Assembly (NCBI GenBank): GCA_003024785.1
Contig: PUQB01000088.1
Location: 233,061 to 297,060 of the forward strand
Reading direction: 5' to 3'
DNA from: Selaginella tamariscina
Taxonomy: Eukaryota; Streptophyta; Lycopodiopsida; Selaginellales; Selaginellaceae
Length of the DNA: 64,000 bases
Positions 22,846 to 35,242 of the stretch are shown one piece after another (the first letter of the stretch is position 1; each line of letters opens with the position of its first letter). Position numbers and translations under genes: made by a program. The notes beneath the pieces were generated by a model. That model worked only from the letters and a program-made list of their open reading frames with translations. It made no database searches and was not told the origin of the DNA.

Positions 22846-25260
22846 TTATCCTCCCTTCTGCAGCTGTGTAGATGGTGATGGATTTGATGGTCCTGGATTT
22901 GTGTAAGCTGGCTCATCTAAGGTATGACCGAATGTATTCAATGAGTCTCGAACAACAAACCATTTCATTCGAACTATGTGAATTATCTCAACCTCGTGAA
23001 ATTCCGCTAACTGTACTTGATACATCTGAGCACCAACATTTCGGAGTACTCGGTAGGACCAAGCCATTTAATGTAATAAACCAGTTGCAAGCCCAGGTGC
23101 AGTCAGCTTAGGAAAATGTCCCAGTATTAAGTCACCTTCAGCATAATCTAGTGGAATTTAATGTTGTGCATTGTAAGAAGATTGTTGCCGTATTTGAGCT
23201 CGACCAAGATGTTTAGCAGACTCTGTGCCCAGAAAAGGCAAGACAGCATCCAAATGTTGAGCCCACATTTTGCATCCTCGGCACGTGGCAGATTCGATGA
23301 TAACCCTTAATTCACTAGGCAACTTAGGATCATATCCATATAATGCCTTGAATGGAGAGATACCAATCGAACTTTAAATGCTTGTTACATAAGTAAATCT
23401 TAAGCATTGCAAATACCAATCCCAATCAGTATGATTAAAGTTTACATACTTTGAGACCATACCCTTGAAGGTCTGATTTAATCGCTCCACCAAATCATCA
23501 ATTTGTGAATGATATGAAAAGGCAAATGAGTGTTTTACCCCTAACCTCTCACACAACACTTGGAATACCTCTTCAATGAAAGCCATGCCATTATCTGATA
23601 ACATTCGCTCTGGACAAAATGATGCAAAACTACATTATCAAACATAAACAAAGCTGTTAACATGGTAATTGCATCTGGAAGAGCACCAACTTCCACTCAA
23701 TAAGTTAAATAATCAAATATGACAATGATGTACTGGTTATCTTGAGAAGAATGTGGAAAAGGTCTCGTTAAATCCACTTCAATTAACTTCAAAAGGGCGA
23801 GAGACATTAATGGATTTAACACCCCCAAGGCAAGAGACATTGATGGATTCTAACACCCCCATGGCTCGAGTCGTAGAGGAATTCTGAGTTTGACAAATGG
23901 AACAGTTCTGAATATACCTGATCACATCAGCACACATGCTAGGCTAATAAAAGGACTGGCAGAGCTTCTCCAATACTCGTTGGTGACCAAGATGACCTTC
24001 AACAATAGGTGAATCATGATATGCTCGAAGAAGGTGTAGAACATATGTAGAGGATACAACCAAATGCAATTTGTCTTCTAGATTCGTCCTAATAAAATAT
24101 AATAAACCATCCTAAAGTTGAAACTGAGCATGATATTGTTGAAACCAAGGTTGGAAGAAGGATTTGCAAACACATCCTGTAATTGCCTCGTCCACGGTTC
24201 ATATTTTTGGGCATCCTGCCACTGTTCCAAGGATGGTAAGTCAACATCGAATACCTAAGGGGCTTGTATTAAACTGAACGCCACAGCTACTACATGAGCA
24301 ACAAAGTGGAATAAAAAAGGGTGCTTGAGAAAGTGCATCCGCATTCACCATTGTTCGCCTAAGCCTGTGCACCACTTTAAAGTTATATACCTGGAGATGT
24401 AATGCCCATTTGGCTACACGATCCACTAAATTCTTTCATTTTAATAAGGAAGTGATAGCAGCATGATCACACTCCAAAAGTGTTTCACTCCCATGTAAGT
24501 AGGCATGAAGTCGTTCAAAATCCTAAATAGTAGCAAGGCATTCCTTTTTAATAATGAAATAATTCCATTTAGCAAGCTCGAGTACTTGACTAATGTAAGT
24601 CACCATATGTCAAATTGAAGGATCTGCAACATCAGTTTGCATCAACACACCACCAATACCTAATATCTGATGCATCTACTTGTAAAATGAATGAATGAGT
24701 AAAAATTTGGGTATTAAAGCAGTGGTGGAGTTATCAAGAACTCTTTTAATTGGTCAAAATGCATGCTAACACATGCGAGTTCACCTGAAAAGTACATGTG
24801 GATGAACTAACTCTGGACTTCCTGTACTATTACAGGGACAAGGGAACTCTCGAACAGCTTGCAACTTCATTGGAATCACATGTAAACCCTCTTGAGATAT
24901 ATGGTAACCAAGTAAGTGGTGTCGGTCAAACCGAACACACACTTATCAAGTTTCAACTTCAAGCCAACTTCTCAAAATCGATTAAAAACTTGTCGTACAT
25001 CACGAATGTGATCCTCCCAAGAACCAGATCCATAAATCAGCACATCATCAATGAAATCTGTAGTGATATTAGGCATATCTAAAAGAAGCTCATTCATTAT
25101 GTGTTAAAAAGCATTGTAACTGAAAAATCATTCACTCGTGTAGAAAATGTGAAAACTGGATGATTTGGTGGAACTTACAATCCTTGATATGCATATTGGA
25201 AAAAGCATGGAGGTGAAGTCTCCATCACCGCGATCCCTCCGTTGCCCGTATGATTACTAG
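22846..25260 (-). pseudogene. Ty3/gypsy pol remnant (RT, RNase H, integrase)
   Basis: On the minus strand, reading from 25260 downward, reverse transcriptase gives FIDDVLIYG (the YxDD box) near 25040, then KLDKCVFG and TYLGYHIS. RNase H ends with YNFKVVHRLR...NADALS near 24350. The integrase gives MLSDNGMAF, then YHSQIDDLVERLNQTFKG at about 23600-23440 (core with DNG and the YHP-E region). The C-terminal block YRVLRNVGAQMYQVQ at about 23050 is a damaged GPY/F module. The order RT-RNase H-integrase is that of Ty3/gypsy. Frequent stops show it is dead. Replication was via RNA and integration into nuclear DNA. Confidence 0.85.
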
Positions 25261-25550
25261 TTTTCCACAATAGATTCACCTGCAAGAGAGGCTTCATCAT
25301 CTGGAAGCTCATCATCAGACATAATGGCCGCCACATGCACACCATCTAGAACATATGGTTGCCAGTCTAGATGTGGTGGACGCCAATCATGATACACATC
25401 ACATGCCCATCAAGTATGTCCATGTGTCCAACATGCCCAACAATGAACTTGATTGGGTCGACCCGCATTGTTCTGATTCCTCCTCAATATGAGATTAAGG
25501 GCTCAGCTATTACACAGAGATGTAGTGCTTGTGTGGAGGAGTCATAGCAG

Positions 25551-25636
25551 TTCATGCCCTAAACCCCATCAAGGAGACATGTGCTCTACACATACTCTAG
25601 TGATAAAGGTAAGGCATCATCACTTACTCCACGAAA
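25551..25636 (+). mobile_element. Fragment of LTR family A inside the gypsy remnant
   Basis: About 85 bp (CATGCCCTAAACCCCATCAA through AAGGCATCATCACTTACTCC) match the middle of the family A LTR (compare 4830-4910). Neither LTR end is present. It sits between the pol and gag parts of the gypsy remnant and shows that the mosaic was rearranged. Confidence 0.7.
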
Positions 25637-27150
25637 TCCTCCTACACTTGCTCCAGTTCTTGCCCGTGGTGGTTGAAATCCATGGATTCGTGACAGGAGG
25701 TCCACGGGGTTGGCCCCAAGGTGGCCCATGTGCAAGAGGTCGACCATGAAGAGCGGGCACATATGCAACAACATCAACCTCCATTGGATCAACACACTAA
25801 ATAGGAGGAGCATGTAACCCGAGGGAACCATGGCCCTCACCAGGCACCAACTCAAATCGTTGAGCTAGTGCAAAAGCCTCCATAGGATGAAGAGCCCAAA
25901 TGAATCGAATGAGTTTAGCACTATGGGGAGTGGGACTTGGCTCCAACCAAACGGCTCTTACTTTGACTGGACTTACTCATTTAACTCCTCATCCAACTTG
26001 TTAAGGACTTCAAAACTATTGCTTTGGCTCAAGGGCTTGGGACTCTCAAGGCGAACGTGGTTGACCATGATGGGCTGAGGATTCATGGGATGAACATAGT
26101 TGACCATGTGCCTCGGCTTGTTCGGGTAGTTGATCACGATATGACTAGGACCATCGAAATACAAACACAAACCATTGGTCTTATGATGTTACTTCTCAGC
26201 TGCTGTCAACGGTCCTCGACGTTGAGCTTGAGCTACATCACACTCCATGGGAATTGGGCTTCCAGTTGGGACTTGACCAAGAGCATGGGTTACCATCAAT
26301 ATTGTTGGCGATGATGCTATTGCTGCGGCATACATATACTCCCTTTGGGATGCCTGGAGCCGCTCTGATTGGCGCTCAAACAGTCGATTATTGCACTGTA
26401 CGGCATGACTAATGGCCTCGAAGAGACTTACCGGGTTCTCATGGAATGTTAAGAGAAGGTCCTTAACATCGTTGCAAAACATTTGGCAAAATTGATCGAT
26501 CAAAGCTTCCTCATCCCATGGCACTTTGCATGCCAAAAGGCGAAACTCTGATGGATATACTAATGCTGGGCGATTACCTTGTTGAAGTTGACGAATCTTG
26601 TTAATTGCCGTTCGGACGCTATCGATGTCACTAAAGTAGTGCTTAAACTCCGAAACAAACGATTCGAAGTTGTCCAACAATGGTGAGTTCTTTTCCAGCA
26701 AAGGCGCAAACCATGCTCAAGCAATGCTGGTGAGTAGTAGTCCAACTAGACCAAATGATCACCAGCATAATGACTACGGTTCATCCGAATGACCAGGCGA
26801 ATCTAGTTCATGAACCCACGGAACTGGGATCTCGTACCATCAAACTTTTTTGGCAGACTAACCTTCGGCTCTGTGGTGCTGTAGAGGAACCTGAGCTCGA
26901 AGGCTTGCCTTGTAGCAGCTAGATCTGCCGTGTGAGTTTGGCCACTTGCTACACCAACTTTTGACCCTCTTGATCTTGCCATTCCTTGATCCTAACAAGC
27001 TCATGCTTTTCTGCCATCAACCGCTGATTCTCGCTAGTCAACCGCTGGTTCTCTTACTTCACACCAGTGACCTCAGTGCGCAAACATTCCAACTCTAAAA
27101 GCATGCGTGTATACTCCTATTGAGTGATTCCTGCCATTACTCTAACGTGA
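25637..27150 (-). pseudogene. Ty3/gypsy gag remnant
   Basis: The minus strand starts with MAGITQ near 27137, then SLPKKFDGTRSQFRGFMN, then LLDNFESFVSEFKHYFSD at about 26670. VYPSEFRLLACKVPWDEEAL and AISHAVQCNNRLFERQSERL follow, down to about 26330. This is the retrotransposon capsid/gag domain. A zinc knuckle remnant follows at about 26165, CLYFDGPSHIVINYPNKPR, where only the first Cys and the His of the CCHC motif survive. NSFEVLNKLDEELN follows. Many stops; not functional. Gag packages element RNA. Confidence 0.85.
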
Positions 27151-27612
27151 CTGGAACGCAACTAATGTGAAGGGATTCCGTTCAAATTGTCAAGGCCGAA
27201 ACCAAGAACATAATAAAAAAACGGAATCTTTAATGAAGAAAGTGAAGAGAAAAAGATATACTAATTAATTAGCACTACAAGAGATCAGCCAACAACTGGT
27301 GTTGAACCGGAATACTAAAAACCTAACCCTAGCCTCCTTTATATATGAGAGCCTGGCGTCTATGGACCACTGGTGTAGATCTGAATCTGAACCTTCGGTT
27401 TTGAACTTGGATCTGAACCACCAATTACAGATCAAAATTTGGACCACTGGTTCTGGATCTGAATCTGGACCATCAACTCCTAATCCTGGAATATCCTAAA
27501 GGAATATTCTTATGCTGGCATATTCCAATACTAATATCAGAATCAACTTGATATCAACATATTCTAGTATCAGCATCAGTATTGTCTCAGTATATTCTGG
27601 TGGTTCATGACA
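27151..27612 (-). mobile_element. LTR-like sequence next to gag
   Basis: On the minus strand it begins TGTCATGAACCACC at 27612, directly after a purine run GAAGAGGGGGATGG. It contains CATATATAAAGGAGG (TATA-like) and leads into the gag start. A polypurine tract before it and gag after it are normally at opposite ends of an element, so a recombined or tandem arrangement is likely. Confidence 0.5.
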
Positions 27613-27625
27613 CCATCCCCCTCTT

Positions 27626-27905
27626 CGATGATGCTGGTATTAAAATATGCCAACATTAAAATATTTCTTTGGATATTCTAGGATCAGGAGCTGATGGTTC
27701 AGGTTCAGATCCAGAACCAGTGGTCCAGATTCAATTTGTAATCGGTGATCCAGATCCAAGTTCAGAATCGGAGATCCAGATTCATATCTACACTAGTTAT
27801 TGGCTGATCTCTTGTAACACTAATTAATTAGTATATCTTTTTCTTTTCATTTTCTTCATTAAAAATTCCGTTTTTACTCTGTTCTTGGCATTGGCCTTGC
27901 CAATC
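27626..27905 (+). mobile_element. Inverted partial LTR copy (head to head)
   Basis: The plus-strand text from about 27640 to 27905 is the inverted, diverged repeat of 27190-27540 (shared ACTAATTAATTAGTATATC, TTGGCTGATCTCTTGTA, CAGAACCAGTGGTCCA). The two arms form an imperfect palindrome of about 700 bp centred near 27590. Confidence 0.65.
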
Positions 27906-27946
27906 TACACATGAAACATAAACATATATTGTTACTTAAACATATA

Positions 27947-28029
27947 AGATAAATACAAAGATGAAAAAAAAATGAGCTCAACATTGTTTAAATGTTGAAC
28001 TCATTTTTTCTATCTTTGTATTTATTTCT
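27947..28029. repeat. Near-perfect hairpin, arms about 38 bp
   Basis: AAATACAAAGAT...ATGAGCTCAACATT pairs with AATGTTGAACTCAT...ATCTTTGTATTT across a loop of about 5 nt, with an A-rich internal mismatch. It could be a small foldback element or a hairpin RNA precursor. No coding content. Confidence 0.7.
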
Positions 28030-28154
28030 CCTAAATAGAATATCATGCACATATATATGTATGTGTACATATATATGTATAAATATATGCAAAAGTGTAT
28101 AAGACTTAAATATATGTGAGTACACATATATGACTTAAGTTTTTTTTATCAAAT

Positions 28155-28430
28155 ATGCACGTTGTAACTAAAATGGGCATGATATGTGAAAATGGGAATA
28201 TAAAATAAATTGCTAATTAATACTTAAGTTTTAATTATTAATTAATATTTAATTAAATATATTAAGCCTTAAATATTAATTAATTAACAAATTAATCCTT
28301 CAATAACCTTACTTATTAAGGAATATTCCTAAAATATCTTAGAATAATTCATATTATTCTTCATTGTAAAATAGTTTACAATAATTAAAAAATACTATCA
28401 AACATAATTATAAATGAAATTGTTTCCTCG
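28155..28430 (-). other. Left terminus and AT-rich tail of the composite element
   Basis: Inverted equivalent of 11140-11421 in copy 1, with the TIR at 28155-28181. It has TTAATTAATTAA runs and no coding sequence. Confidence 0.6.
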
Positions 28431-29600
28431 TCACTCTCCGGATTAATCGAATCATTTTAAGTCAATATCTTAATGTTGTTACCACCACCTAACACTCTCA
28501 CGAATGCAGTTAGGAGTTGCCATCCTTGTTAATACATAAGATGTGATAAGACCAGGTCTGCACAAAGGCTCATCTAAAAAATAATGTTCCTTAAGAATAA
28601 TATTGTAAAGCGCCCGGTTGCTCTCCTTATTTTATAAAATTTAAAATCACGAAATGTTTAATATGGTGGATATTGCTCACAAAAGTTTTCGAGATTCTTC
28701 TTTCTGAGGCGTATCCAAGTAGTTCACTAGCTCATCCATGGTATTGGTATCAGAATATGGGTTAAAAGTGATTAGATGGATACAAGCAATGTTTTGGTTG
28801 AGCATAGCCTTTTGAGGAGAGTCGTCTACCACTAAGATATGTGCGTTCTTTATTATCCTTAACTAATTGATCTCCTTATGAAGCCCAATAAATCTTTCAT
28901 TCTTAAAGAAGTATGGCTTGCTTTCCTTTCTTATATTGTAAAATTCGAGAGGTTTATAACATTTGCTGTCAAAAATCCAATCTTTACGAATCACCTTTTT
29001 ACAACACTACAATGTTTCTTAAGCAAATTCAGCGCAGTGTCAAGTTGTGAATCTGCATGCATGACCAAATCCCCATAAGTGCACCCATCTCCTTACACTT
29101 TTAAAAGAGACGATCCAACCCCAGACGAAAAATGATATCATATTAAAATTTACCATGACAAGGAATGAAATCTCCTTGTTTGATTTCTTTTTTTCTATCC
29201 TCGGGCCTTTGTCGATGAAGTAGACACCATTGACATCCAACAACACAATATGGCCATGGGTAACAGGGGTAGCGTTGCCTCTTGAATGCTTTGCAACTCA
29301 CTTGTTTGTTCCCTTTCACATTTATCTGTTAACACTATATTGTTGCCTATCCCTTTATTCATTTAATTGTACATCATCCTTACAAGATTCAGATATTGCA
29401 GGCACTAAAGAAAGTGATTTAGGAACTGAAGCCAATAAAATGGTGATGAAAAAACTGAAGTGGTCCCCATGGTAACGATGTTTTGAGTTACATTATTATC
29501 CATTTCCTGCATGAACTCTGTCATTTTGACATGTGGCACAAGAAATTTTCACCAAACCCCTCTCTTACCTCATGAATGCTGAAAATCATGTTCTCAACTG
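28431..29600 (-). pseudogene. FCP1/SCP-like HAD phosphatase module (copy 2)
   Basis: Reading the minus strand from 29246: MLLDVNGVYF (HAD motif I, Asp nucleophile kept, DxNG form), then a hydrophobic strand and a damaged motif II region (GALVGI type in consensus). At about 28830 comes LVVDDSPQKAMLNQNIACIH, followed by MDELVNYLDTPQKEESRKLL. The VVDDSP motif supplies the two acidic Mg-binding residues of motif IV. This copy keeps motifs I and IV that copy 1 has lost. A frameshift lies between them. The FCP1 family dephosphorylates Ser/Thr-phosphorylated proteins in the nucleus. It follows the methyltransferase-like module in the same direction. Confidence 0.5.
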
Positions 29601-30560
29601 TTTCATTACATCTGCAAAATGATAGTTAGTTGGCTTTATAATTATCAAGGTATATTATTTACCTTGTTAATGTGTGACCCATGTTTGAACTAAAAGCTTC
29701 ATTAATCCTTGAGAATTTATTTTCTGTACAAATATAAATGAAATATACAAAAATGCCTTATGTTACACTCATTTATAATTATTCATCACTCTAAGAACTC
29801 ATTAACAATTCTTCTTCGCTATTACCTTTGAGTGAGGCGAAGAAGGTCTAAGCCGCTTGGTAGATGGTTCATGATCTTCTGTATCTTCTGTTGATGTTTC
29901 CATGGGTAATGGAGTATGTGAATGTTCTGTACTCCTCGAGATAACTTCCGGTCTAATATTGATTGAAGATCGTCCTCAGACTCTGACATTGAACCAGATT
30001 CGTCTTTAAAGCTATCGCACTTCTCGGGAGGGAACTTTCCCAAATACTCCTGTATGGGTTTGTGGGGTAGTTAGTTGAGAACCTCTCTATCCACTTGTTC
30101 ATGTCCTCAACCATGGTCTTATCCTTTTCAATGGCAAACACACATGTATCCAAAGGTAACACTCCTTCAAGACGGACCCCCTAATGCAGTAGTCAAAAAC
30201 CCATGCATCAATGTGAGGACCCCTGATGTTTGAATAACGTACATTGCCGAATACTTCCTCTCAGCTATCGGTGTATCGGATGGAGGTTCAGGCCCGTTGG
30301 AGTGCAAACAGATGACTGGCCAATCATTTGGAAGTTTGAAATTATTTGGCGCATTCTTAACAACCAAGTGAACAACTGTATCAATGCACTTGGGATCAGC
30401 ATCGTTCATATAAAATCATGTCCAAAATGTCTATTCTTCTTGGCAAAGGCGAAGGCAAAAGTATCGGTGACATGAGCAAGAATCAAGAAATAAATACCTG
30501 AAACGTAGGTATCAGTGAAGAGTGCAAGCATCAATTCAATAATAAATACCTTCTTTGTAC
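29601..30560 (-). pseudogene. Methyltransferase-like module (copy 2)
   Basis: The minus frames from 30409 give NNFKLPNDWPVICLHSNGPE and PPSDTPIAERKYSAMYV, then a damaged motif I region. At about 30147 comes CVFAIEKDKTMVEDMNKWIE, the strand after motif I whose acidic residue would bind the SAM ribose, then RFSTNYPTNPY and an acidic tail with SMSESEDDLQ. Collinear with 9443-9900 in copy 1. Together they suggest a C-terminal Rossmann methyltransferase half. No DPPY motif was found, so substrate and activity are unknown. Confidence 0.35.
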
Positions 30561-32828
30561 ATGCTTGCATGGCTAAGTTTCTCCACCAAATCCTCTAGTG
30601 CCCTATCTGTCGAAGGATATTTTGACACCCGCCGATCCATCACGAACAATTAAAACGGTTTTCTACAAGCAATGATGTTACCCCAAAAGTCTCTGAATCC
30701 GATAACAAACATTTCTAGGGCTTGTTGTGTTCGTAGCATCCTCCTTTATAAGGTTCAACTCGGTTCTCTGCTGCTAAAGGACTACCATAAGCGAAGGCAT
30801 CATCACAATGTTCTCCTTTTTGGCGTTGGCGTGCAATAGATTTTTGCCCAGATCTTCTAATTGATTCACCTATTGGACAAGCATATCATCATTTGTCACA
30901 TGCAAATATTTGCTGACCTCTTCGTATGTTGAGGCCGAGGTCTAACCCAGTTTGTGACAGTGTATTCCCAACCACTCCTTGAAGTGCCTGACCGTCTTCA
31001 ACTCCATTGCCTTGAATGAAAAGGAGAGGTGGGGCTGCTTTGTTAATCTGTAGTTTGCCATCAATCACCAAATCAGCCAAGACTTCCATCTCTCCATCGT
31101 TGTTCCATTTAAAGGCTTCAACCATGTGAGCTTGAAATCGTTGTTTACATCCTTTGTAAATTGAACAGACTTAGCCTTACTAGGTTTCTTTGCAGACTTC
31201 TCTGAGGGCTCCCCTTCACTTGTCTGCTTCTTCTTCAGTGTTCCTTTTGAAAAGGATTCCATAATCCCCAACCATTTGGCAAAGATCTTATCTCGGGGCA
31301 AGAATCAACATCATCAAAAAGGATGTTTCCTTCCGCCCACCTGGGCAAAATCAACTGCAACAATTTCTTCAACTCTCTGAAAAAAAAAGAGACAGATTAA
31401 TATATGGCGAGATAAATCTCGCCAAGACAATTTACTTATCCAGTAGTTTGAACATTGTTCTTTCCTGTAGTAGCTCTTTGTGGTTGCAAGAGTTTCCCAC
31501 ACGGCTCGCATGTGTTTGAACTTCTCCCATATTTTGCTGTTGTAGTGGTTGGTGTCGGCAGCGTCCCATTCTGCCGAACTACTCGATTGTGAGATTGGCT
31601 TAGCTAAAAATGCCGATCTTTTTGTTAGCTTCTCACGGGTATGCTGGAAAGTTTTGTTGCCATCGTTCCTTTGTTGTGTTCATCGAGAAGTCGTTGGGCT
31701 ACCGTTATTGTGTGCTGGCCACTAATGATGTAGTACTTGATTGATTTTCTATTCTCCGTCTAAATCTTTGTGATTTGTTCTGGTGTTGTCACCCACACTT
31801 TATCAACGCCTTTCTTTCTTTCATAGTATGGGCACAAAACAGCATTATGTGGAATGGTGTAAGAATTGTCGTCCTTCGTCTTCTTCATGAGCTTAGCTAC
31901 ACATTCCTGGTTGAGTGGCATGTAATTGAAATTTAGGTTGACGCTGCAATACTTAACCCTATACTCATAAATCTTATCATTCAACATCATTTCCTTGTGG
32001 CTTATTGCAGCATGGGATGCCACATGTGTAGTTAACAAAACGACAAATGATTTTCTTTTGCGATCCGAATCAACATGTGTGATCCCCGACTACAGCTGTT
32101 CTAATGTTCTCGACACACTCTTCCAGCTCCCAAAGATTCCTAAGCAAATTGAACGTGATCTGTAAAGAATTGGGACCGAACCACCCTCTCAATCTCCTTA
32201 ATGATGTTGCTATGTTCTTCTTCAATAAGAAGAGGGACGATTGCTCCACTTGTGAATGTTCTGTATTGTGAAACAATATCTACTGAGAATACACCTACTT
32301 GATGAGTATGGAGATCTTTGAAGTAAACATATAACTGGATCCCCTCCATAGATGGGCGTTCGTTGAGTTGAAGAAGAACTCCACGGTCAACATCATTAGA
32401 AAATGTGAATATCATTATCTACAAGCCGACAAAACCACTCGAGATTAATGTTGTAACTGGTGACCTCTGGATCGGAGAACGTGACATTGAATAGAACAAG
32501 GCATATGTGTCGAGCATTGTCCAATTTGGGTTTGTAACCTGCTTTTGGGTGCTTGATTAGTAAATCTACTTTCTATTGTTTTGCTTGTCCACATGATGTG
32601 ACAAAGATTAGTTTGATAGCAACCATGGTTGCTCCAATGCGCTTCCCATTTATTTTGAAATATGGCCAAGTTGATTCCAAAATCCCCTGCCCATCTCTTC
32701 TCTTACTCTCGTCTTCAATGTCACCTCAATTCCACATCTGAATACAAAAATGATTAGTTCTTCAAGCACATATCTAAGTATAATAGATTTTATTATAATT
32801 CTTACACAGAATTTAACGACGACTCCAT
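30561..32828 (-). pseudogene. ParB-like domain protein, left-arm gene 5' part (copy 2)
   Basis: Starts at ATG 32828. Exon 1 is followed by a candidate intron with acceptor TTTTTGTATTCAG. The middle region repeats copy 1: EGIQLYVYFKDLHTHQVGVF, then GAIVPLLIEEEHSNIIKEIE near 32220, then YRVKYCSVNLNFNYMPLNQE and WVTTPEQITKI at about 31765. The SGHHT-like ParB motif follows at about 31715. The second intron donor, good in copy 1 (CAGGTAAGT), is CTGGATAAGT here, so splicing there would fail. The linker KKKQTSEGEPSEKSAKKPSK and the helical region with LADLVIDGKLQINKAAPPLL follow. Several stops. ParB domains bind or hydrolyse nucleotides and bind DNA; the role in this element is unknown. Confidence 0.45.
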
Positions 32829-33185
32829 ACTAATGACTCAATCTCCTTATTTGATCAAATCGTCCTTCTACACAATAATACACTATGAATACAAATCATA
32901 TAAAAACGCACATACACTTATATAAACCCGAATATACAAAATTATTACACAGATAAATTCACATACACCCCTCTTTGTCTCAGAGAGAAGTGGATGAGAT
33001 TAATTATTCAAAGCTCATATTTGTACTAGTGCAAAAGACTGATAACATTTGGTTTTAGAACCACCACAAATGTGAGCTTTGGACAATTTCACATAGTTTA
33101 TTGACTTTTACTCAAAATATTATGATAAGATATAAAAGTAAATAAAATATGATATGCAACTTATATATATTAATACACATATATA
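32829..33185 (-). other. Leader region of left arm, copy 2
   Basis: Inverted equivalent of 6666-7027. The leader acceptor reads TATTGTGTAG here. The CACATTTGTGGTGG inverted repeat seen in copy 1 is retained. Confidence 0.45.
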
Positions 33186-34060
33186 TTCACATGGAAGGTG
33201 GGGCGGGATTAATCTCGTCACCCCTTTTATGCCTCATGAAAGGTTAGGTGTGATTAATCTTGTCACCCTTCTCGATCCCCTAAATGGGTGTGCGGGATTA
33301 ATCCCGCCACCCTTCTTGGTCTCAGAGAGAACTGGTCGGGATTTATTTGGCACATCCATTCAGAGGAAAGAGAAGGTGGTGGGATTAATCTCACCCACCA
33401 TGGAAGGGATGGTGGAATTAATCGCCACCCTTCTCAGTCCCCTGAACTGATGTGTGGTAACCTTCTCCGTCTCAAAGAGAAGTCGTCGGGATTGATTTGG
33501 CTCACCAGTATTAATGGTAGAAGGATTAATTCCCTTCACCGGGCATAGAAGGGGTACGAGATAAATCCCGCCAACCGCCATTATCCAAATGAGAGTGTCC
33601 TGGTGGGATTAATCCTGCTCACCAGGCATAAAAGGGTCGGCAGGATTAATCCCGCTGCCCATGGGCTATGCGGAGTGCGGCGGGATTAATCCCACTGCCC
33701 TCTCATAAATCATGCGCACACACACATATATATATGGGCGGAGGGATTAATCCCGCCGCCCTTCACGTAGGGCCTCCATGCAGGCCCTCCGTGTAGGCTA
33801 TGGGCGGCGAGATTAATCTCGCTGCCCTTCATGCAGGCCCTCTGCACAAATCATGGGCAGTAGAGTAATCCCGCCACCCTCAGCGCAGCCATAGGCAACA
33901 GGATTAATACCGCTGCCCTTTGCGTAGGCCATGGGCGGGGGGACTAATCCTGCCGCTCATGACCTGTGTGAAGGGCCTAGGCGGCGGGATTAACCACCAC
34001 CTAGGCGTTAATCCCGCACACATAATATATGTATATGTATCCCGCCGCCCAAGCGTTAAT
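33186..34060. repeat. GGGATTAATCCC palindrome array 2
   Basis: About 14 copies of the GATTAATC core, many as GGGATTAATCCCGCC, at irregular 35-90-bp spacing. It lies upstream of the left-arm gene and is inverted and homologous to array 1. Towards 34000 the units decay to GGGATTAACC and GCGTTAATCC. Confidence 0.88.
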
Positions 34061-34429
34061 CCCCCCACACATATATGTATATGTATATATGAGAGTGTGC
34101 ATGTGTGCCAGAGATAGAAAAATCAATACGATTATACAGATACAAACACAGATATATATATTTATATATATATATATATATATGGATATGTATATCGTGT
34201 GTGTGCCAGAGATAGATAAATCAATAAAATTATACATATACACACACACATACGTATATGTATATGTATATACAAGAGTGTGCATGTGTGTCCGAGAGAT
34301 AGATAAATAAATAAATTTATATACATACACACACATATATGTATATATATAGGTATATATATGTGTATATGTATATCATGTGTATGCGTGTGTGAGCGAA
34401 ACAAATAAAAATTATACAAATAAAAACAT

Positions 34430-34465
<36 letters not shown>

Positions 34466-34944
34466 CATATATATATATATATATATATAGGAGTGTGCGT
34501 GTGTGTGTGCAAGAGATAAAATTAATAAATCAATAAAATTATACAAATACACACACACACACACACATATATATATATGTATATACAGTAAAACCTGTAT
34601 AAATTAAATGTGTTGGGACCGGAGAAATATTTAATTTAAAGAGGGTTTTAAATAAGGGAGGGTAAAAAATAGTAAAATATAATAAGAATATATATAGTGG
34701 GGACTATAATTTTTATTTAATTTAAAGAGGGTTTTAATTTATACAGGTTTAATTTAGACATGTTTTACTATATATATATATAGGAGTGTACGTGTGTGTG
34801 CGAGAGATAGATAAATAAATAAAAATTATACAGATACACACACATAATATATGTATGTATATATGTATATAGGTATATATATGTGTATATGTATATCATG
34901 TGTATGATTGTGTGAGCGAAACAAATAAAAATTATACAAATAAA

Positions 34945-34984
<40 letters not shown>

Positions 34985-34987
34985 TAT

Positions 34988-35021
<34 letters not shown>

Positions 35022-35188
35022 TAGGAGTGTGCGTGTGTGTGCGAGAGATAGATAAATAAATAAAATTATGCAGATACACACACATAATATATGTATGTAT
35101 ATATGTATATAGGTATATATATGTGTGTGTATATGTATATCGTGTGTATGCGTGTGTGAGCGAAACAAATAAAAATTATACAAATAAA

Positions 35189-35242
<54 letters not shown>

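Noticed and set aside
24798-25082. Plus-strand open frame of 94 codons
   Set aside because: It is the antisense of the reverse transcriptase remnant; the minus strand carries FIDDVLIYG and LGYHIS motifs.
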